A stretch of DNA of 64,000 bases from Ligula intestinalis (lineage: Eukaryota > Platyhelminthes > Cestoda > Diphyllobothriidea > Diphyllobothriidae): the NCBI GenBank assembly GCA_036362985.1, contig JAYGXS010000004.1, forward strand, positions 24,909,254 through 24,973,253, in the 5' to 3' direction. The position numbers and the translations under genes are program-made. The notes under the pieces were generated by a model. The model made no database searches, had not been told where the DNA came from, and worked only from the letters and a program-made list of their open reading frames with translations. This document shows positions 1 to 10,749 of the stretch, piece after piece; position 1 is the stretch's first letter; every line of letters starts with the position of its first letter.

Positions 1-47
<47 letters not shown>
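1..47. repeat. (CA)n microsatellite
   Basis: A perfect CA dinucleotide run occupies the first 47 bases of the window and is cut by the window edge. It directly abuts the dispersed block that starts at 48. Confidence 0.95.
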
Positions 48-49
<2 letters not shown>

Positions 50-1000
50 CGACAGTTCCCCCGTCGATTTCGACGATGGGCACCACGCGCTCCAACAAGC
101 CGTAGTAAACGCTGAAGCAAGCCGCAACTGACACAGACGTGAGCTGGGCAAGCAATACGCAAGCGACAGCTAGCAGGAGCAACGCGGAGAACTGGCGCGA
201 GGGAAAACAGGAGTTTAGGCAGACTTGCGCAGAATCTACCCACTCGCTCGCCACTCCCACCTCCGTTTCCGGTGTAAAGACAAAGTCAATAAGACCGGGG
301 ATGAGGGAGGGTGTAGATGGCTGGCGCGATAAACACTCAGCACGCGCACACTTGACACAGCCATCTCGCTAGGTTTGCTCCCGACTGCGCGGGAGCGCCA
401 TAAAGGCCACATTAAGAGGGAGCCATTGCAGCCTGACTCTCAGTCCTCCCTCTCCTCCCGTACGCACACACAGACATACGCGTACAGAAGGAGCAGCTAC
501 GTGGGGGGCCGAGTTTTCCCGTCAGTTGGCAGACCCTCCAAGCCACGGCTTTTAGCGCACCGTGATAGATTCAGACGCATTCAGATTTATTATAGTGAGG
601 GAAGAATCGCGCCGAGGTCGACCTCACTCTCTCCCCCACCGCATGGTGACCGCCTAGCTGTTCGGGCACCCGCAGTGGGGCCTGAAACCCAGTGGGAGCG
701 CGAGCGCAGTCACCAACAGGGAATCAGAAGTGAGAGAAAGTGCCAGTGCCTTCCAGTCCGCAGGGACTGTGGTTGGCTGAAGACTGGCATTGCATGTGCA
801 TACAGACCATTGAATCTCAGAAAGGTGAGAGCAGCCCTGCATGAAGCCTGGGCCAACACCCTCCTGAGAGGGGTAACCAGTCAGTCAACGACTGAAAGGC
901 ACTACCCATGCTCCGTCGTCGGTTGGCGTCCGTGGGCGAGGCTGAAAGGAGAGCAAGAGGCAACTGGTGAACATTGCAATTGTGGACGTGCAGAAGACAA
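48..1000. repeat. Large dispersed repeat block, copy A
   Basis: This roughly 950-bp block matches 20214-21150 along its length, with the same landmarks in the same order: a CGTCGA..TCGACG palindrome, a segment reading ccataaaggccacattaag, a run of Cys-poor open frames, and ccgtgggcg just before a purine tract. Shorter matches occur near 44560-44740 and 56220-56280. A 245-codon frame at 375-1112 (+) covers much of it but is broken differently in copy B, so I do not call it a gene. The block may be the long 3' untranslated part of the minus-strand LINE next to it, or a separate repeat; the sequence does not decide. Confidence 0.75.
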
Positions 1001-1140
1001 AAAAAGAAAAAGAAGAAGAAGAGGAGTAGAAAAAAAGAAGAAGGAGGAGGAGGAGGGGAAAGGACGAGGAGGAAAAATAGGAAAAGGGATAGAAAGAAGA
1101 AGAAGAAATTAAAGGAGGGAAATAGGGAGAGGAGGCGAGG
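1000..1140. repeat. Polypurine (AG-rich) tract
   Basis: About 140 bases are almost entirely A and G on the plus strand, with GAA, GGA and AAAG motifs. The tract produces long low-complexity frames (poly K/E/R on plus, poly F/S/L on minus) that are not genes. A comparable tract sits at the same relative place in copy B (about 21110-21330). In copy A the LINE coding frame runs straight into it, which points to a deletion joining the tract to the LINE. Confidence 0.85.
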
Positions 1141-3007
1141 GCCCTCAGAGCTGGTGGGGGGTTCAAGTGTGGAAGATATTGCGGGCGGTAATGTGTCGGA
1201 GGGAGTGGAAGAAGTTGTGGGTGAGTTGGAGTCGGTGGACGAGGGCAACGAGGCATCTCTCGCGTCGGTGATTGCCGTCAAGGTGGAGGCTGGAGTAGGA
1301 TCTGGCGGAGTGTTTGGTGCAGTCGACGTGGATGCTGTCGGAGGAGGGTTGCAGGGCTTCCGGAGGTGACCGACCAGGCCAATGTGTGCACGGAAGGTGC
1401 GTTGACAACGCGGACACGTTGGAAGGGCTTGGGTGGTGGCAGCGTGCGTCCGTGGATTGTGAGACTTGCGTGCCGTCCGTTTTGCCTTGGCGGCGGCGAT
1501 CCGACTAGCTTCGTAGATTGCGGCGCCCGTTTTGACCGCTCTTCGCCACGCGGTTCGGTCCAGGGCAAGCTCCTCCCAGTTCAGCGTGTTGATTTGGAGA
1601 CGCTTCAGGGTGTCCTTGTAACGTCTCTTCTGTCCTCCTTTGCGACGAGTACCTACGGCGACATCGCCATAGAACAGTCGCTTGGGTAGCCGTTCATCAT
1701 TCATACGTACCATGTGTCCGCTCCAGCGCAGTTGTATCTGCCTGAGCATGGCCTGGATGCTGAGAACTCCCGTTCTCTCCAGGATTTCCGTGTCCGGAAT
1801 CCTCTCCTGCCACTTCAGCTTCAATATGCGGCGTAGGCAGCTGATGTGAAAATGGTTCAGTTTCCGCGCTTGGCTAGCATAGACAGTCCAAGTCTCCGCT
1901 CCGTACAAGAGTGTTGACAGCACAACAGCCTTGTACATCTTCAGTTTCGTTGACAGTTGAAGACCATGACGATTCCATACGGAGGCTTGGAGCCGACCGA
2001 AGGCTTGACTGGCTTTGGAGATTCTGCGGGCAATCTCGGCGTCTATTTTAGTGTTTCGGGAAAGCGTACTGCCGAGGTAGGTGAAGTTGTCCACGTTCTG
2101 CAGTACGGCTCCGTTGACGTTGATGTGTGCGGGGTTGAGGTCAGCACCTGGCGGCGGTTGATGCATAACCACCGTCTTGTCCGTGTTGATGGTGAGGCCA
2201 AAGTTGGCGCAACCTGCTGCAAAGAGGTCCATGCTCCTTCGCATGTCTGCTTCGGTGGTGGTGTTGAGAGCGCAGTCGTCCGCAAATAGCAGATCATGAA
2301 CTGTGGTTGTGAAGTCGCGCGTAGAGGCCTGCATCCGACGAATGTTGAGGAGGTTTCCGTCCGTTCTGTAGTTGAGGGGGATTCCGGGACGCTCGTCACG
2401 GTAGGCGTCCATCAGCATGGCAGAGAACATGAGACTGAAGAGGGTGGGTGCGAGGACCAGCCCTGCTTCACTCCACTGGTCACTGCGAAGGCTTCAGACA
2501 GCGTTCCGTAGTCCGTGACGCGCGCCATCATCCCATCATGGAGTTGTCGAACCATGTGGGTGAAGTGTTCCGGACAGCCAAACTTCTGCAGTACCTTCCA
2601 AAGTCCGGGACGGTTCACCGTGTCGAAGGCTTTTGTCAGATCTACGAACGTAGTGTAGAGGTGGGTCCGCATCTCTTGACATTTCTCCTGCAGCTGACGC
2701 GCGGCAAATATCATGTCAGTGGTGCCGCGGTGACGTCGAAAACCACACTGACTTTCAGGCAGAAGCCCTTGTTCCAGGTGGCTATTCAGACGATTGAGGA
2801 GGATGCGTGCGAAGATTTTTCCGGCAATATTCAGTAGTGAGATGTCGCGGTGGTTGTCACACACCTGGCGATTCCCCTTACGCTTGTAGAGGTGGACGAT
2901 GGTGGCGTCCTTGGAATCCTGGGGAACTTGGCCCTGTCGCCACATCTCTTGGAACAGGGTGGTGAGATGAGTTATGAGTTGGTGACCACCATATTTGTAA
3001 ATCTCCG
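1141..3007 (-). pseudogene. Non-LTR retrotransposon reverse transcriptase, 5'-truncated copy 1
   Basis: The minus strand encodes a reverse transcriptase that would copy the element's RNA at a nicked target. The 5' piece (3004-2412) holds the fingers/palm with [13 protein letters not shown] and the GVKQG motif. The 3' piece (2430-1143) holds the active-site motif FADDC, then [20 protein letters not shown] and a C-terminal C2H2-like motif [20 protein letters not shown]. The two pieces are split by a one-base deletion near 2457, seen by comparison with the paralogous copy at 22.4-25.3 kb. The endonuclease is missing: the 5' side ends at a CA microsatellite. On the 3' side the coding frame is cut at the purine tract, losing the last two zinc fingers present in copy 2. 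The element is dead. The RTE/Jockey-like clade is not assigned with certainty. Confidence 0.88.
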
Positions 3008-3040
3008 CACACAAACACACACACACACACACACACACCG
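3008..3040. repeat. (CA)n microsatellite at LINE truncation point
   Basis: A short ACACAC run lies exactly where homology to the LINE stops; copy 2 continues without it. It may mark the truncation breakpoint. Confidence 0.8.
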
Positions 3041-4440
3041 TGGACAAGTCATATAACTGGGCGTTAATCAGCCGTATGCGAACAAGAAGGACGCACTGAC
3101 CTTCGTAGAACTGCTACTTCGCGTCCTTATTATCACTCACAGTAGGATGCGCAGGCCCGGCAGATGATGATAAAAATTTAAGCGGAAGCTCCAGTGTCAT
3201 GCGACGATCATTCTTTTCCTACAGCAGGAAAGGCAGTTGTCTCACGATTTCGTTTTTGGTGATACAGGTGACTCCGCTGTGTCACTGAGTTTTCTTAGGA
3301 TGTTTGTTCCAGAAAAGTTGCATCGCGCACCTGCTTAATTCATTCGTCCTGGTTTGGAGAAAGAGGTTCCGCTGAGAGTCCTGATGTCCACCCTGTCTCC
3401 AGCCCGTCGATGGGCGACCTTTTCTGTTCGTATATTTTGTCAGTCACCGATGTTTGAAAATGAATGAATGGTAATAAAAATTCTAGGCTGAATATTTGAC
3501 GAAGTCATTCTCGTAGGGAAATGTCGATGGCAGATGTTTCTACTCGGGCATTTGTATCGTTTAAAGTATTTGCAATGCATTATGTGCGTGGTTGTTGGCG
3601 TCTATGGGCACATTTTCTAGCTCCTTCCCTCTCCAAGATGTAGGCTATTCGTCCCTAAATGGGGTTGCTGCCTTCTTCTTTGGCTCCTGTGCACTGTAGT
3701 AGGAAAGGACCTTCATTAGCCTGATCCACCTACAGACTTGCTTTACGGGTGGGAAGTTGGACGGGCGCAAAGATTGATACCATCGCCCGGGTTAGGGAAA
3801 AATTAAACAGTAGGGGGTTTGGCAGATTTAAATAATTCATTTGACTCGGTTGGGAAAAAGTCGGCGGCCGTTGCTTCTACTAAAGCCTACCTCTCTGTGG
3901 GTGTCTGTTCGCATCCCACCAAGACCGCCCAGTTTTTCACGAGTGGGTCAAATAAATTATTCAAATCGACTAAAACTCCCTTATTATCCTGAGGGAAGTA
4001 GCCAATCAGGTATCGGTAATGCCACTGCGAAGGTGCTTGCGAAGGGCTCTGTATGCCGGCGCCGGATCGATAAATCGATCGACTGAGTTCTCGTCGAAGT
4101 CACAGGCTTCAATCAATTTGCGGCTTGTTTTACTCCTGTTGCAAGCCGTTATCGTCGTTCTTTTTCGATCTTCCTTATTCATAAAACCGGAAGGCGAGCA
4201 TTCGCTTCAACTCATCGCTTGCCTTAAACGAGTTATTACTTTCTCGTATTTTCCCTTAAACATTGAGTTGCTCCTCAGTGAATACGCGTGTTTTCTCTCT
4301 ATTGCCTACTGTTTAGTTCGCATCCGCATCTTTTGAATAATCAGTTCGGTAAGGATTCCTTATAAACAACATCACAGTAGTAAAAAGCTCCCAGTTTTAT
4401 GTAACACGGAACCGGTGGCAATAAGGATTATGTGGGTGGG
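3041..4440. other. Non-coding stretch, no gene recognised
   Basis: About 1.4 kb without a convincing coding exon. It could be intron of the arfaptin-like gene, whose last exon begins at 5211, but I found no arfaptin-like exon here. Open frames at 3841-4086 and 4019-4336 show no recognisable domain. Confidence 0.5.
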
Positions 4441-4448
4441 GGCATATC

Positions 4449-4640
4449 AAGGGAAAGGAAAATTAAAACAAAATAATAAACTAATAAAACGGAATAAACT
4501 TAAAAGTAAGCTAAAACTACTAAAACTAAACAATAACCTAAAATGTCAACTCAAGGGAAAGGAAAATTAAAAGAAAATGATAAAGTAATAAAATGGAATT
4601 AAACTAAGAGTAAGCTAAAACTAATAACAATAAATAATAA
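4449..4640. repeat. A-rich tandem duplication, period about 104 bp
   Basis: The unit beginning aagggaaaggaaaattaaaa at 4449 recurs at 4553 with scattered substitutions and the same internal landmarks (aagtaagctaaaact). In the minus orientation it lies immediately downstream of the GIY-YIG relic, so it is probably that element's T-rich 3' tail, duplicated. Confidence 0.7.
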
Positions 4641-4875
4641 GCTGCGGTTGGGGTCCAACCGATGTCCGGAATCGACCATATGCGCCAGAATGGAGCTTTT
4701 TATGCTCCTGACATCACCTTTTCTCAACCATGCCGGGAGGTGTTCCTTTATTCTTTTGGATAGGCGGTGGCTCGTGCGACCAATATAACCTGCTCGACAG
4801 GAACAAGTGAAAGAGTAGGTGCACCTCGCCCCCATTCCCACGACTAACTTGTTCGAAAAGATGAATACGTTTAAA
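4599..4875 (-). pseudogene. GIY-YIG endonuclease relic (Penelope-like element C terminus)
   Basis: The minus-strand frame contains CTYSFTCSCRAGYIGRTSHR, the pattern of a GIY-YIG nuclease (YxFxCxCxxxYIGRT), followed by LSKRIKEHLPAWL and a conserved-looking AHMVDSGH segment. In Penelope-like retroelements this domain follows the reverse transcriptase and cuts the target. No reverse transcriptase is found upstream, and the frame soon runs into an A/T-rich tail, so this is a 5'-truncated fragment. It sits in what is probably an intron of the arfaptin-like gene, in antisense orientation. Confidence 0.7.
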
Positions 4876-5210
4876 CTTGCACCCAGTTTCCATATAAATG
4901 TAAGGCCTGACGAGAATTTGTCGAAAGTACTTGCATACTCGCCAAACTAGACTTATGAATTCTCTGATGGAAATTTTCGCAACTCTTAAACTAAATAATA
5001 AACTGCAAGGAAAATAAATAGTTGGTTATTTATGGTAAAACATGGTGTTATTTATAAGGGAACCTCACCATCCGTTCACCATAACTTTGCAGACCTGAAA
5101 CTCTTTAACTGTTTTGAAACTGTAACCTTGTCAAATAACTGTTTGCCTCTGCCTGCGAACTAGCAGTATTTTATTAATTCGACACCCTCTTTCTTTCCTG
5201 CCGTTCCTAG

Positions 5211-5483
5211 GCACGTGTGATGAAGAAACAGCTGCAGATCTTGCACAGCGCCACAGTGGCACACTTCGCCGGAACTGCCAGCGACCTGCAGAATGCCTTC
5301 GCACGCCTCCCCAATTCTGCTGGCGCTCCTGGTGGTCAGCCCCTGGTTCCGCCTCCCACATCCTTCCCCGAACCCACCTCTCCGTCACCGGGCCCGGAAA
5401 CTCCCACTTCTGGCTCTCATGCTTACTTTTCTGTTGACCCGAGCGCCGGAGCTAAAGCCTCCGGTGACGTCTTTCAGGAATAA
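5211..5483 (+). CDS. Arfaptin-like (AH/BAR domain) protein, terminal exon
   Basis: A strong acceptor (pyrimidine run ending in ccgttcctag) precedes an open frame read from its first base. It begins ARVMKKQLQILHSATVAHFA and continues GTASDLQNAF. This matches the last helix of arfaptin AH domains, where a VMHKQLLLFHNA-type segment is followed by YFAGN and LEQTLQQF. Arfaptins are banana-shaped dimers that bind Arl1/Arf GTPases and curved Golgi membranes. After the helix comes a tail of about 55 residues rich in Pro, Ser and Gly (PPPTSFPEPTSPSPGPETPT) that differs from the short vertebrate ending. The stop is TAA at 5481. The rest of the AH domain must come from exons upstream; none were found in the first 5.2 kb. 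ICA69, which shares the AH fold, is the main alternative. Confidence 0.62.
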   Translation, partial: ARVMKKQLQILHSATVAHFAGTASDLQNAFARLPNSAGAPGGQPLVPPPTSFPEPTSPSPGPETPTSGSHAYFSVDPSAGAKASGDVFQE

Positions 5484-5985
5484 TCTACCTACACCCCCCT
5501 GCTCTCCTGTCATTTGAGTCGGTTCAGAGACCGTTACGCTGCGTAACCGATGTGTGCTAGTTATTATGAGATTGTCCTACACTCACACAGCTGCGGTCGC
5601 TGTGACTTCAGTTGTTACGCTCCTGATCCCGCCCCCCGTCTTTCCCCCTTCTCTTCATTGCTGCTCATTTATTGCCCCTCCTGGCGACTGAGGTTCGGGG
5701 GCTGGGGAGGCACTCGAAGGGTACGAAAAAACGATATCTTCTCCTCAAGGACACCCTTTCTGATGTCTGCGCCCACGCAGAAGCGCACGCATGCTCACCT
5801 AGCCGCCCCCCTCACCAAACACATATCTGCATGCCTGCACAAACTGTACTTTCCCCTTCCTCAATCGCCTAATCTCACTGTCCCCTCGCCTTCAGTCCTT
5901 TCTGTATGAAACTGTGGTTTTCTTCTTCTGTGTTGTCTCTCGAGATCAGCAGTCTCTTCTACCGCTCGTGCGTGCGCGTGCGTCT
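5484..5985 (+). other. Probable 3' untranslated and downstream region of the arfaptin-like gene
   Basis: C- and T-rich sequence follows the stop codon. No AATAAA is visible close by, so the transcript end cannot be placed. Open frames here (5550-5909, 5672-5872, both plus) are low-complexity Ser/Pro/Leu translations without a domain. Confidence 0.4.
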
Positions 5986-5989
5986 GCGT

Positions 5990-6280
5990 TGGTCGTTGGT
6001 TGATGAACACCTACCTGTCATTAACGAAACTCACTCGCCCCGTTCTGCCTTTGAGCTCACTCTCGAGCCCCGCGTGCAGCCACACAGCAGCTAGTAGTTT
6101 AGAAAAACGAGCACTGCTGACAAGGCAGATTGGAATGGTCATTTCGGACTTATTAGCCGTCATCAGCCAGTTATATCCAACCCCAAGTTGTGAATCACCC
6201 GAGGTCAGGAACCCGCGACCTGTTTATCAGAAGTCCAACCCTCCAACCATTGCGCTACGGGTTCGTTGTTTTGGCGGTTT
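5990..6280 (-). repeat. tRNA-derived SINE
   Basis: Read on the minus strand, the head near 6275-6190 resembles a tRNA gene, with a box A-like tagcgcaatggttgga and a box B-like gggttcctgacc, followed by gtgattcacaacttgg. The body contains accattccaatctgccttg and an agtgagctcaaaggcagaac segment. The same head-to-body order recurs at 34750-35040, and body pieces recur at 6470-6590 and 58480-58660. These are internal RNA polymerase III promoter elements of a SINE, not a functional tRNA: the cloverleaf is imperfect. Confidence 0.75.
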
Positions 6281-6600
6281 GCGTCGGGAGATATTGACGC
6301 TCGTTGATAAACGCTCATCGATCGCTAAGGGATCTCACTTGCTCCGCTGTGTCCTGAGGCTTAGTCTCGGGTGGGGCACCACTTTGGCTTAGGTATGACC
6401 GTCTGATGACGGCTAATGATCTAGAAATAACCATTTTAGTCTCCCTTGTTGTTAGACAAGGTTATTTGACGCAGACAGTCGTTGATGAGCGCTCATCTAT
6501 CACTAACGAAACTCACTCGCCCCGTTCTGCCTGTAAGCTCACTCTCGAGCCCCGCACAACCGCTAGCAGATCTCGATTTAAAGTCTGTGTGAGCCACACA
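6281..6600. repeat. Further SINE-body fragments
   Basis: The segment cgaaactcactcgccccg at 6500-6530 repeats the body of the neighbouring SINE (6025-6050), with surrounding text in the same order. The part between 6300 and 6470 looks like a more diverged copy of the same body. No tRNA head is recognised. Confidence 0.55.
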
Positions 6601-7391
6601 GTCAATGCATCTCAGTTGTCGAGTCAAGAGAGCGCGATTGACCAAGAGTAGGTTTTTATCCCGTGTTAAGCCTGTTCGCTAATGACGTAATCACGGGAGG
6701 TGCAGTGCAGGTCCTACGATTTGTAACACCGGTTTTGTCTTGCAACCCATGCTAGATAATTCGGCACGTCGCATAATTCGGTGCACGCGAGAGATACCAG
6801 GTGTGTTGTGAAGCTGATCTCTAATCTCTTAGAGTTCCCTTCATGCACCTACAGCGGGAATTACGCCAGCGTCTGCGACCTCTGTCGAGGCACTACGGGG
6901 CAGGTCGGCGGGGTGGGGGGGGGGCTGTAGGCCGGTCTTTGAAGTTCCATTAGCGCTCCGCGTCAAAAAACTGCTCCCTCGAGTGTACCGCTAAATTAAA
7001 GTGATTCAGGGCACGTGCGTGCTTTTAGGGAAAAGGCTATCTCCCAAGGGAGGCTGGGAAGGACACCACGAAGTCCACTATCTGCCCAAACCTTTGGTCC
7101 TGTTCTGCAACGACCGTACCAAATCCCAGTAAAAATGCCTGTAATCTTTCGTTGTGCAGCGTGATTGACCACTGAGTGGTGCCAATAAATATCTCCTGTG
7201 CAAGAGAACTTTATTGTTAATGTCGCTAAAAGCCCAGCAAATTTTCACAACTGGCGTCGAAGCGGGGTTTTTGCACTCGGCGTACTAGATTCATCAAAAC
7301 AAGTCCCAAGTTGTAAGAAAATACAGAAAGCCCCTGTGGAAGGGATTATTTGTGCGCAGAACCCAGAGTTGCTATCTGAGGCAGAAGTGGC
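6601..7391. other. Non-coding stretch, nothing recognised
   Basis: About 800 bases without a supported exon or repeat. A G-run occurs at 6915-6930. The short frame at 7198-7407 shows no domain. Confidence 0.4.
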
Positions 7392-7760
7392 TATCGCAGG
7401 GGGTTAAGTGAGTTAAACCCTAGCAACTGCGATCTTCAGACCATGGTTACTTAGTAGAGAAGAAGTCAGTGGGGACGGAATAGTAGGAACGGTATATTGT
7501 GTATACAGAGAAACGAAGAATAGATGGAAAGAGTTTGACTACGGAGAGCACGACCTTCCACTAGGGGGGCGTGATGCGAAGTGCGGCTCAGCGGCAGAAA
7601 GCCCCTCGACCAGAGGGGGAGGGTTCACACGTGCAGGCTTGCTGTGCGTCGCTGGCCCCAAAAGGCACCTATGCGGAGCTGTGATTGGCTGATCCAGGCG
7701 TCAAGAATAGCGTCTGTGAGCCTTCAGGAAAGTTCACTTCGACTCGAGCTAGTCACAACA
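7392..7760 (-). mobile_element. Solo LTR, family II
   Basis: Begins tatcgcagggggttaag and ends gagctagtcacaaca on the plus strand, sharing both ends and internal landmarks (tgcgatcttcagaccatgg; tattgtgtatacag) with the copy at 15863-16223. On the minus strand it would read TG...ATA and carry an AATA-type poly(A) region (gtatacacaatat). Flanking tetranucleotides tggc and tggt match at three of four positions. Confidence 0.65.
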
Positions 7761-9419
7761 TGGTCACTGGGGAAGTCAGTGTTAGTGTTGACTGCGTCCA
7801 CTCATGCCTGGACGAGAGAGGCAGTGGGGCACCTACATTTTAGATGTTTGCGGAGCAAGTTGAATTTGTGTCTAATAGGTGGAGGTTGCAGTACCTGAGT
7901 TTGTGTCGTGTATTGTGACCTATTTCGAGTCAGTCGAGAGGTGGCGTGTTCAACTGGTCCTTAGACAGCCGCGAGTGGAAGTCGGTCAAGGCTCTGCAGG
8001 TCAGCGAGTCGGAATGCACTCCCAGCAAATTGATATGACCTTGAGGCAGTGGACATTAGCCGAGGAAGTCGGATAGCAACGTTGGCTGATAAATTACTGG
8101 ACTAATCATAAGACTTTATACTTGCAATTGGCCTACGTGTCGAAAGGAGTAATCGTCGACTCCAGAAGGTTCCTCAAGTCATAAGTCAGGTAAGACCAAT
8201 TAGGTTGGACAGTGCACTTGAGGAAAGAAGCTAACGAAAGGCTCTGCAGAAACAAGCCAGACGATGTGCATGTGTGTATGCCTGTACGGGCAGGATTAAA
8301 GGCAACCCGTAAAATGTCCTGCAGCCAATCAATAAATGGGTCACTGATTGGTGGGCAGCGTGGGTGGCATTCACGGCAGATCTAACAAGAGCGTCCGGGT
8401 AGATTGCGAGCACACAGGAGTGCAAGGCCTCGCGGCAAAGGCACGATGAGTCACGGGGGGCCCTGCAGCGGGTCGGCCATGAGCGTGCGCGGCAGAAGAG
8501 AGATTGGCAGCGAGGAAAAGGTGAGTCAGCGACAGTGGTGCTGATCTGAGGGCCGCCAAATTCATGCCAGAAGTTAAATGATGAACGATGGCTGCGTGGA
8601 AGCCCTCGCATTTGCGTCACGTGATGACGCAAAATTTGTGCGAAACGTGCGCTGGATTAAGAAAGGCAGTGGTAACTCAGTCTTAATTAATGATAATAGT
8701 ACTATTGCTGAACCCCCAATGAAACGTAAAAAACTTATGGTCGCAATCTCGAAAGGGATAATACATAGCAATGCGAATATTCTTGCATTTAATTTGAAAA
8801 GTCGATTTGGCGAACATGCGTTTTGAGAAATTTCCGCTCGGGCCGACAAAATTACATTGATATTGAAAACAGGAGATTTGGAAAGTATTTGTAAATGTCT
8901 TATAATTAAACACCATAGTTTTCACACCGCCCGCATGGCCAGGTCGACAGGCAGAGATCATTGAACTGGGGATGATGGGCGTAGTAGGGTAGGCTGAGAG
9001 TAATGGTCATGAGTCGAATTGGAGAAGTGAAAATCACTGGGTTATAGGACATCGTTAAGCCCCATTCGACTCTCCTATTTTCATTATCATCGAAATTTTC
9101 CAGACCCGAGGTTGAATTGCGGGAAAGATATGTTTGCCGAATTTACTTTTCACATGCACAGTATATTAGTGACTTTTAAAGCCTCATTTTAGTTAAGCAT
9201 TTGAACGGTTTTCAAAGCACGCATATACTACCTAACATTAACTGCTATATGTCACTCAGGCCTTGGCCACATTGTCAAATCAGGTATTTTACGTATTGTT
9301 TGGGCTGTTTTGATCGTTATTTTATCGTCCTAGCAACTGGTAATATATTGGAATTCACCCGGATGCTGTCAGTAGAAATGACTGCTTTTGTTCTAGCGGA
9401 TCGAATTACCGCTTAAGTT
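7761..9419. other. Non-coding stretch, no gene recognised
   Basis: Moderately GC-rich to 8570, then AT-rich. ORFs at 7581-7898, 7879-8076 and 8231-8632 have no recognisable domain and overlap on both strands. A 71-codon frame at 9201-9416 is in the same phase as the LINE tail that follows, separated by one stop, but does not itself look like a known domain. Confidence 0.4.
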
Positions 9420-9713
9420 GTGAAACTGGTCACTAGATATGTTGGGATATGTCTATACTCTGCAGTATACTGTGACATTATAGTACAGCGCACCTTTAAA
9501 ACGGTCAAGCAATTTGCTGATCGTATTCTTAGTGAGGTTGATCACCCTTTCCATTCTGAACTACTGGCTGTGAAGTTTTCCCATACAATGCGCCGAGGCT
9601 TCCGTCATATGTCTTGCCGTACATCGGCATATCAGCACTCTGTACTCCCATTCATAGCCCGCTACCTCACGTGTAAAGAAGCGGAAATTGAGAAATTGAA
9701 AGCTGACTTGTAG
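9420..9713 (+). pseudogene. Probable LINE C-terminal fragment
   Basis: The frame contains QRTFKTVKQFADRILSEVDH, then PFHSELLAVKF and FRHMSCRTSAYQHSVLPFIA. This looks like the extreme C terminus of many non-LTR reverse transcriptases: an HPLH-E-L segment, then a RT..Y..SFLPF segment. The reverse transcriptase core is absent, so it would be a 5'-truncated relic. An AATAAA lies at 9847-9852, about 130 bases after the stop. A host terminal exon cannot be excluded, because the frame is intact and has a downstream poly(A) signal. Confidence 0.4.
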
Positions 9714-9719
9714 ATGTGG

Positions 9720-10359
9720 ATATCATGTAAAGCTTTAATTGAGTATTCTATGACCTCTGACCTTTTACCATAACCCCTTACTTGCCTTATCGCTTGCTCT
9801 CCGTGAATGGAGCCGTTTTTTGCTGAAAGTTTAAGATATTCCATTCTAAATAAAGCAATCCTCTTTCTCTCTCAGTACTGCAGTGTTAGTGTTGAGATGC
9901 CCTCATCAAGACAGTAAGGGGAAGCAAAGCGAAGCTCTGTGGTCATCTGCAACAACCTCGAAGTCCATCGTTAATATCCAGTGCTGGCGTAAACTCCTTA
10001 GACCTTACTACCAACTCGCGATAAAAACCAACGTGATAATGTTCTCGTTGTTTAAGATATCGGTCCAAGGAATCGTAGCCCTCCAGTGTACAGGATTTGT
10101 AGGACCTACACACTAATGCTCCAGTTGCAACGATAATCGACTCCCTTCTGTAGTCACTGTCAATTTATTAGCGTTTTTAGCCGCAGTTAACCTGTTTTGG
10201 TCCTTTCTCCGTGACGACTGAGTGCCGCCGCGGCTTCCAGGCGAAATGCGGTGACATTCGCACACCCTGTGCACGCAACCACACGAGCGTGTGTGTGAAG
10301 AATGTTCAGCTCACACTTGCTGGTGCTGATGGCGTGATGGCCGCATGGCGGGAAGGCAG

Positions 10360-10362
<3 letters not shown>
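9720..10362. other. Non-coding stretch with poly(A) signal
   Basis: Contains aataaa at 9847 followed by a CT-rich run. Nothing else is recognised; the frame at 9883-10116 has no domain. Confidence 0.35.

Positions 10363-10400
<38 letters not shown>
10362..10400. repeat. (GA)n microsatellite
   Basis: A run of about 18 GA units. A CA run (10448-10470) follows 50 bases later. Together they create repetitive SLSLSL and RERERE frames that are not genes. Confidence 0.95.
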
Positions 10401-10447
10401 AGGCTGTTGTCGGGGGAGGAGGAGGGAAACACGTGTGTCTAAATAAA

Positions 10448-10470
10448 ACACACACACACACACACACAGA
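10448..10470. repeat. (CA)n microsatellite
   Basis: Uninterrupted ACAC run of about 22 bases. Confidence 0.95.
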
Positions 10471-10749
10471 ATGCAGGTGAATCGGCATTACTTTGCGGCA
10501 TCCAGACCTTTTTGACCTGGAGCATTTTCGATCATGACAGAACTTTGGTTGGAAAGGCATTTCAGTTTCGCACCAACTGGTAGAATTTGCAAATACTCAC
10601 GAAAAGGCGAGCTCTAGCAAATGATTGGTGAGAGGCCGACCCTCTTGCTGTGAGAGTTTCCTTCAGCTCGCAAACGGTATAGTCTACTTGGTTCTGGTCC
10701 AGTATGGCAGATTTCGCCAAATAACTGAACATACGGAAGTAGGTGGGTG

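Noticed and set aside
375..1112. 245-codon plus-strand frame
   Set aside because: It lies in a dispersed repeat, ends in poly K/E/R from a purine tract, and is not conserved as a frame in the second copy.
817..1142. C-terminal Phe/Leu/Ser-rich extension of the minus-strand LINE frame
   Set aside because: It is translation of the polypurine tract and the adjoining repeat after the LINE sequence stops, not part of the RT.
8231..8632. 133-codon minus-strand frame as a host gene
   Set aside because: No domain, overlapping frames on the same strand and GC-biased sequence; no splice or start evidence.
10187..10560. SLSLSL / RERERE frames on both strands
   Set aside because: Pure translation of GA and CA microsatellites.
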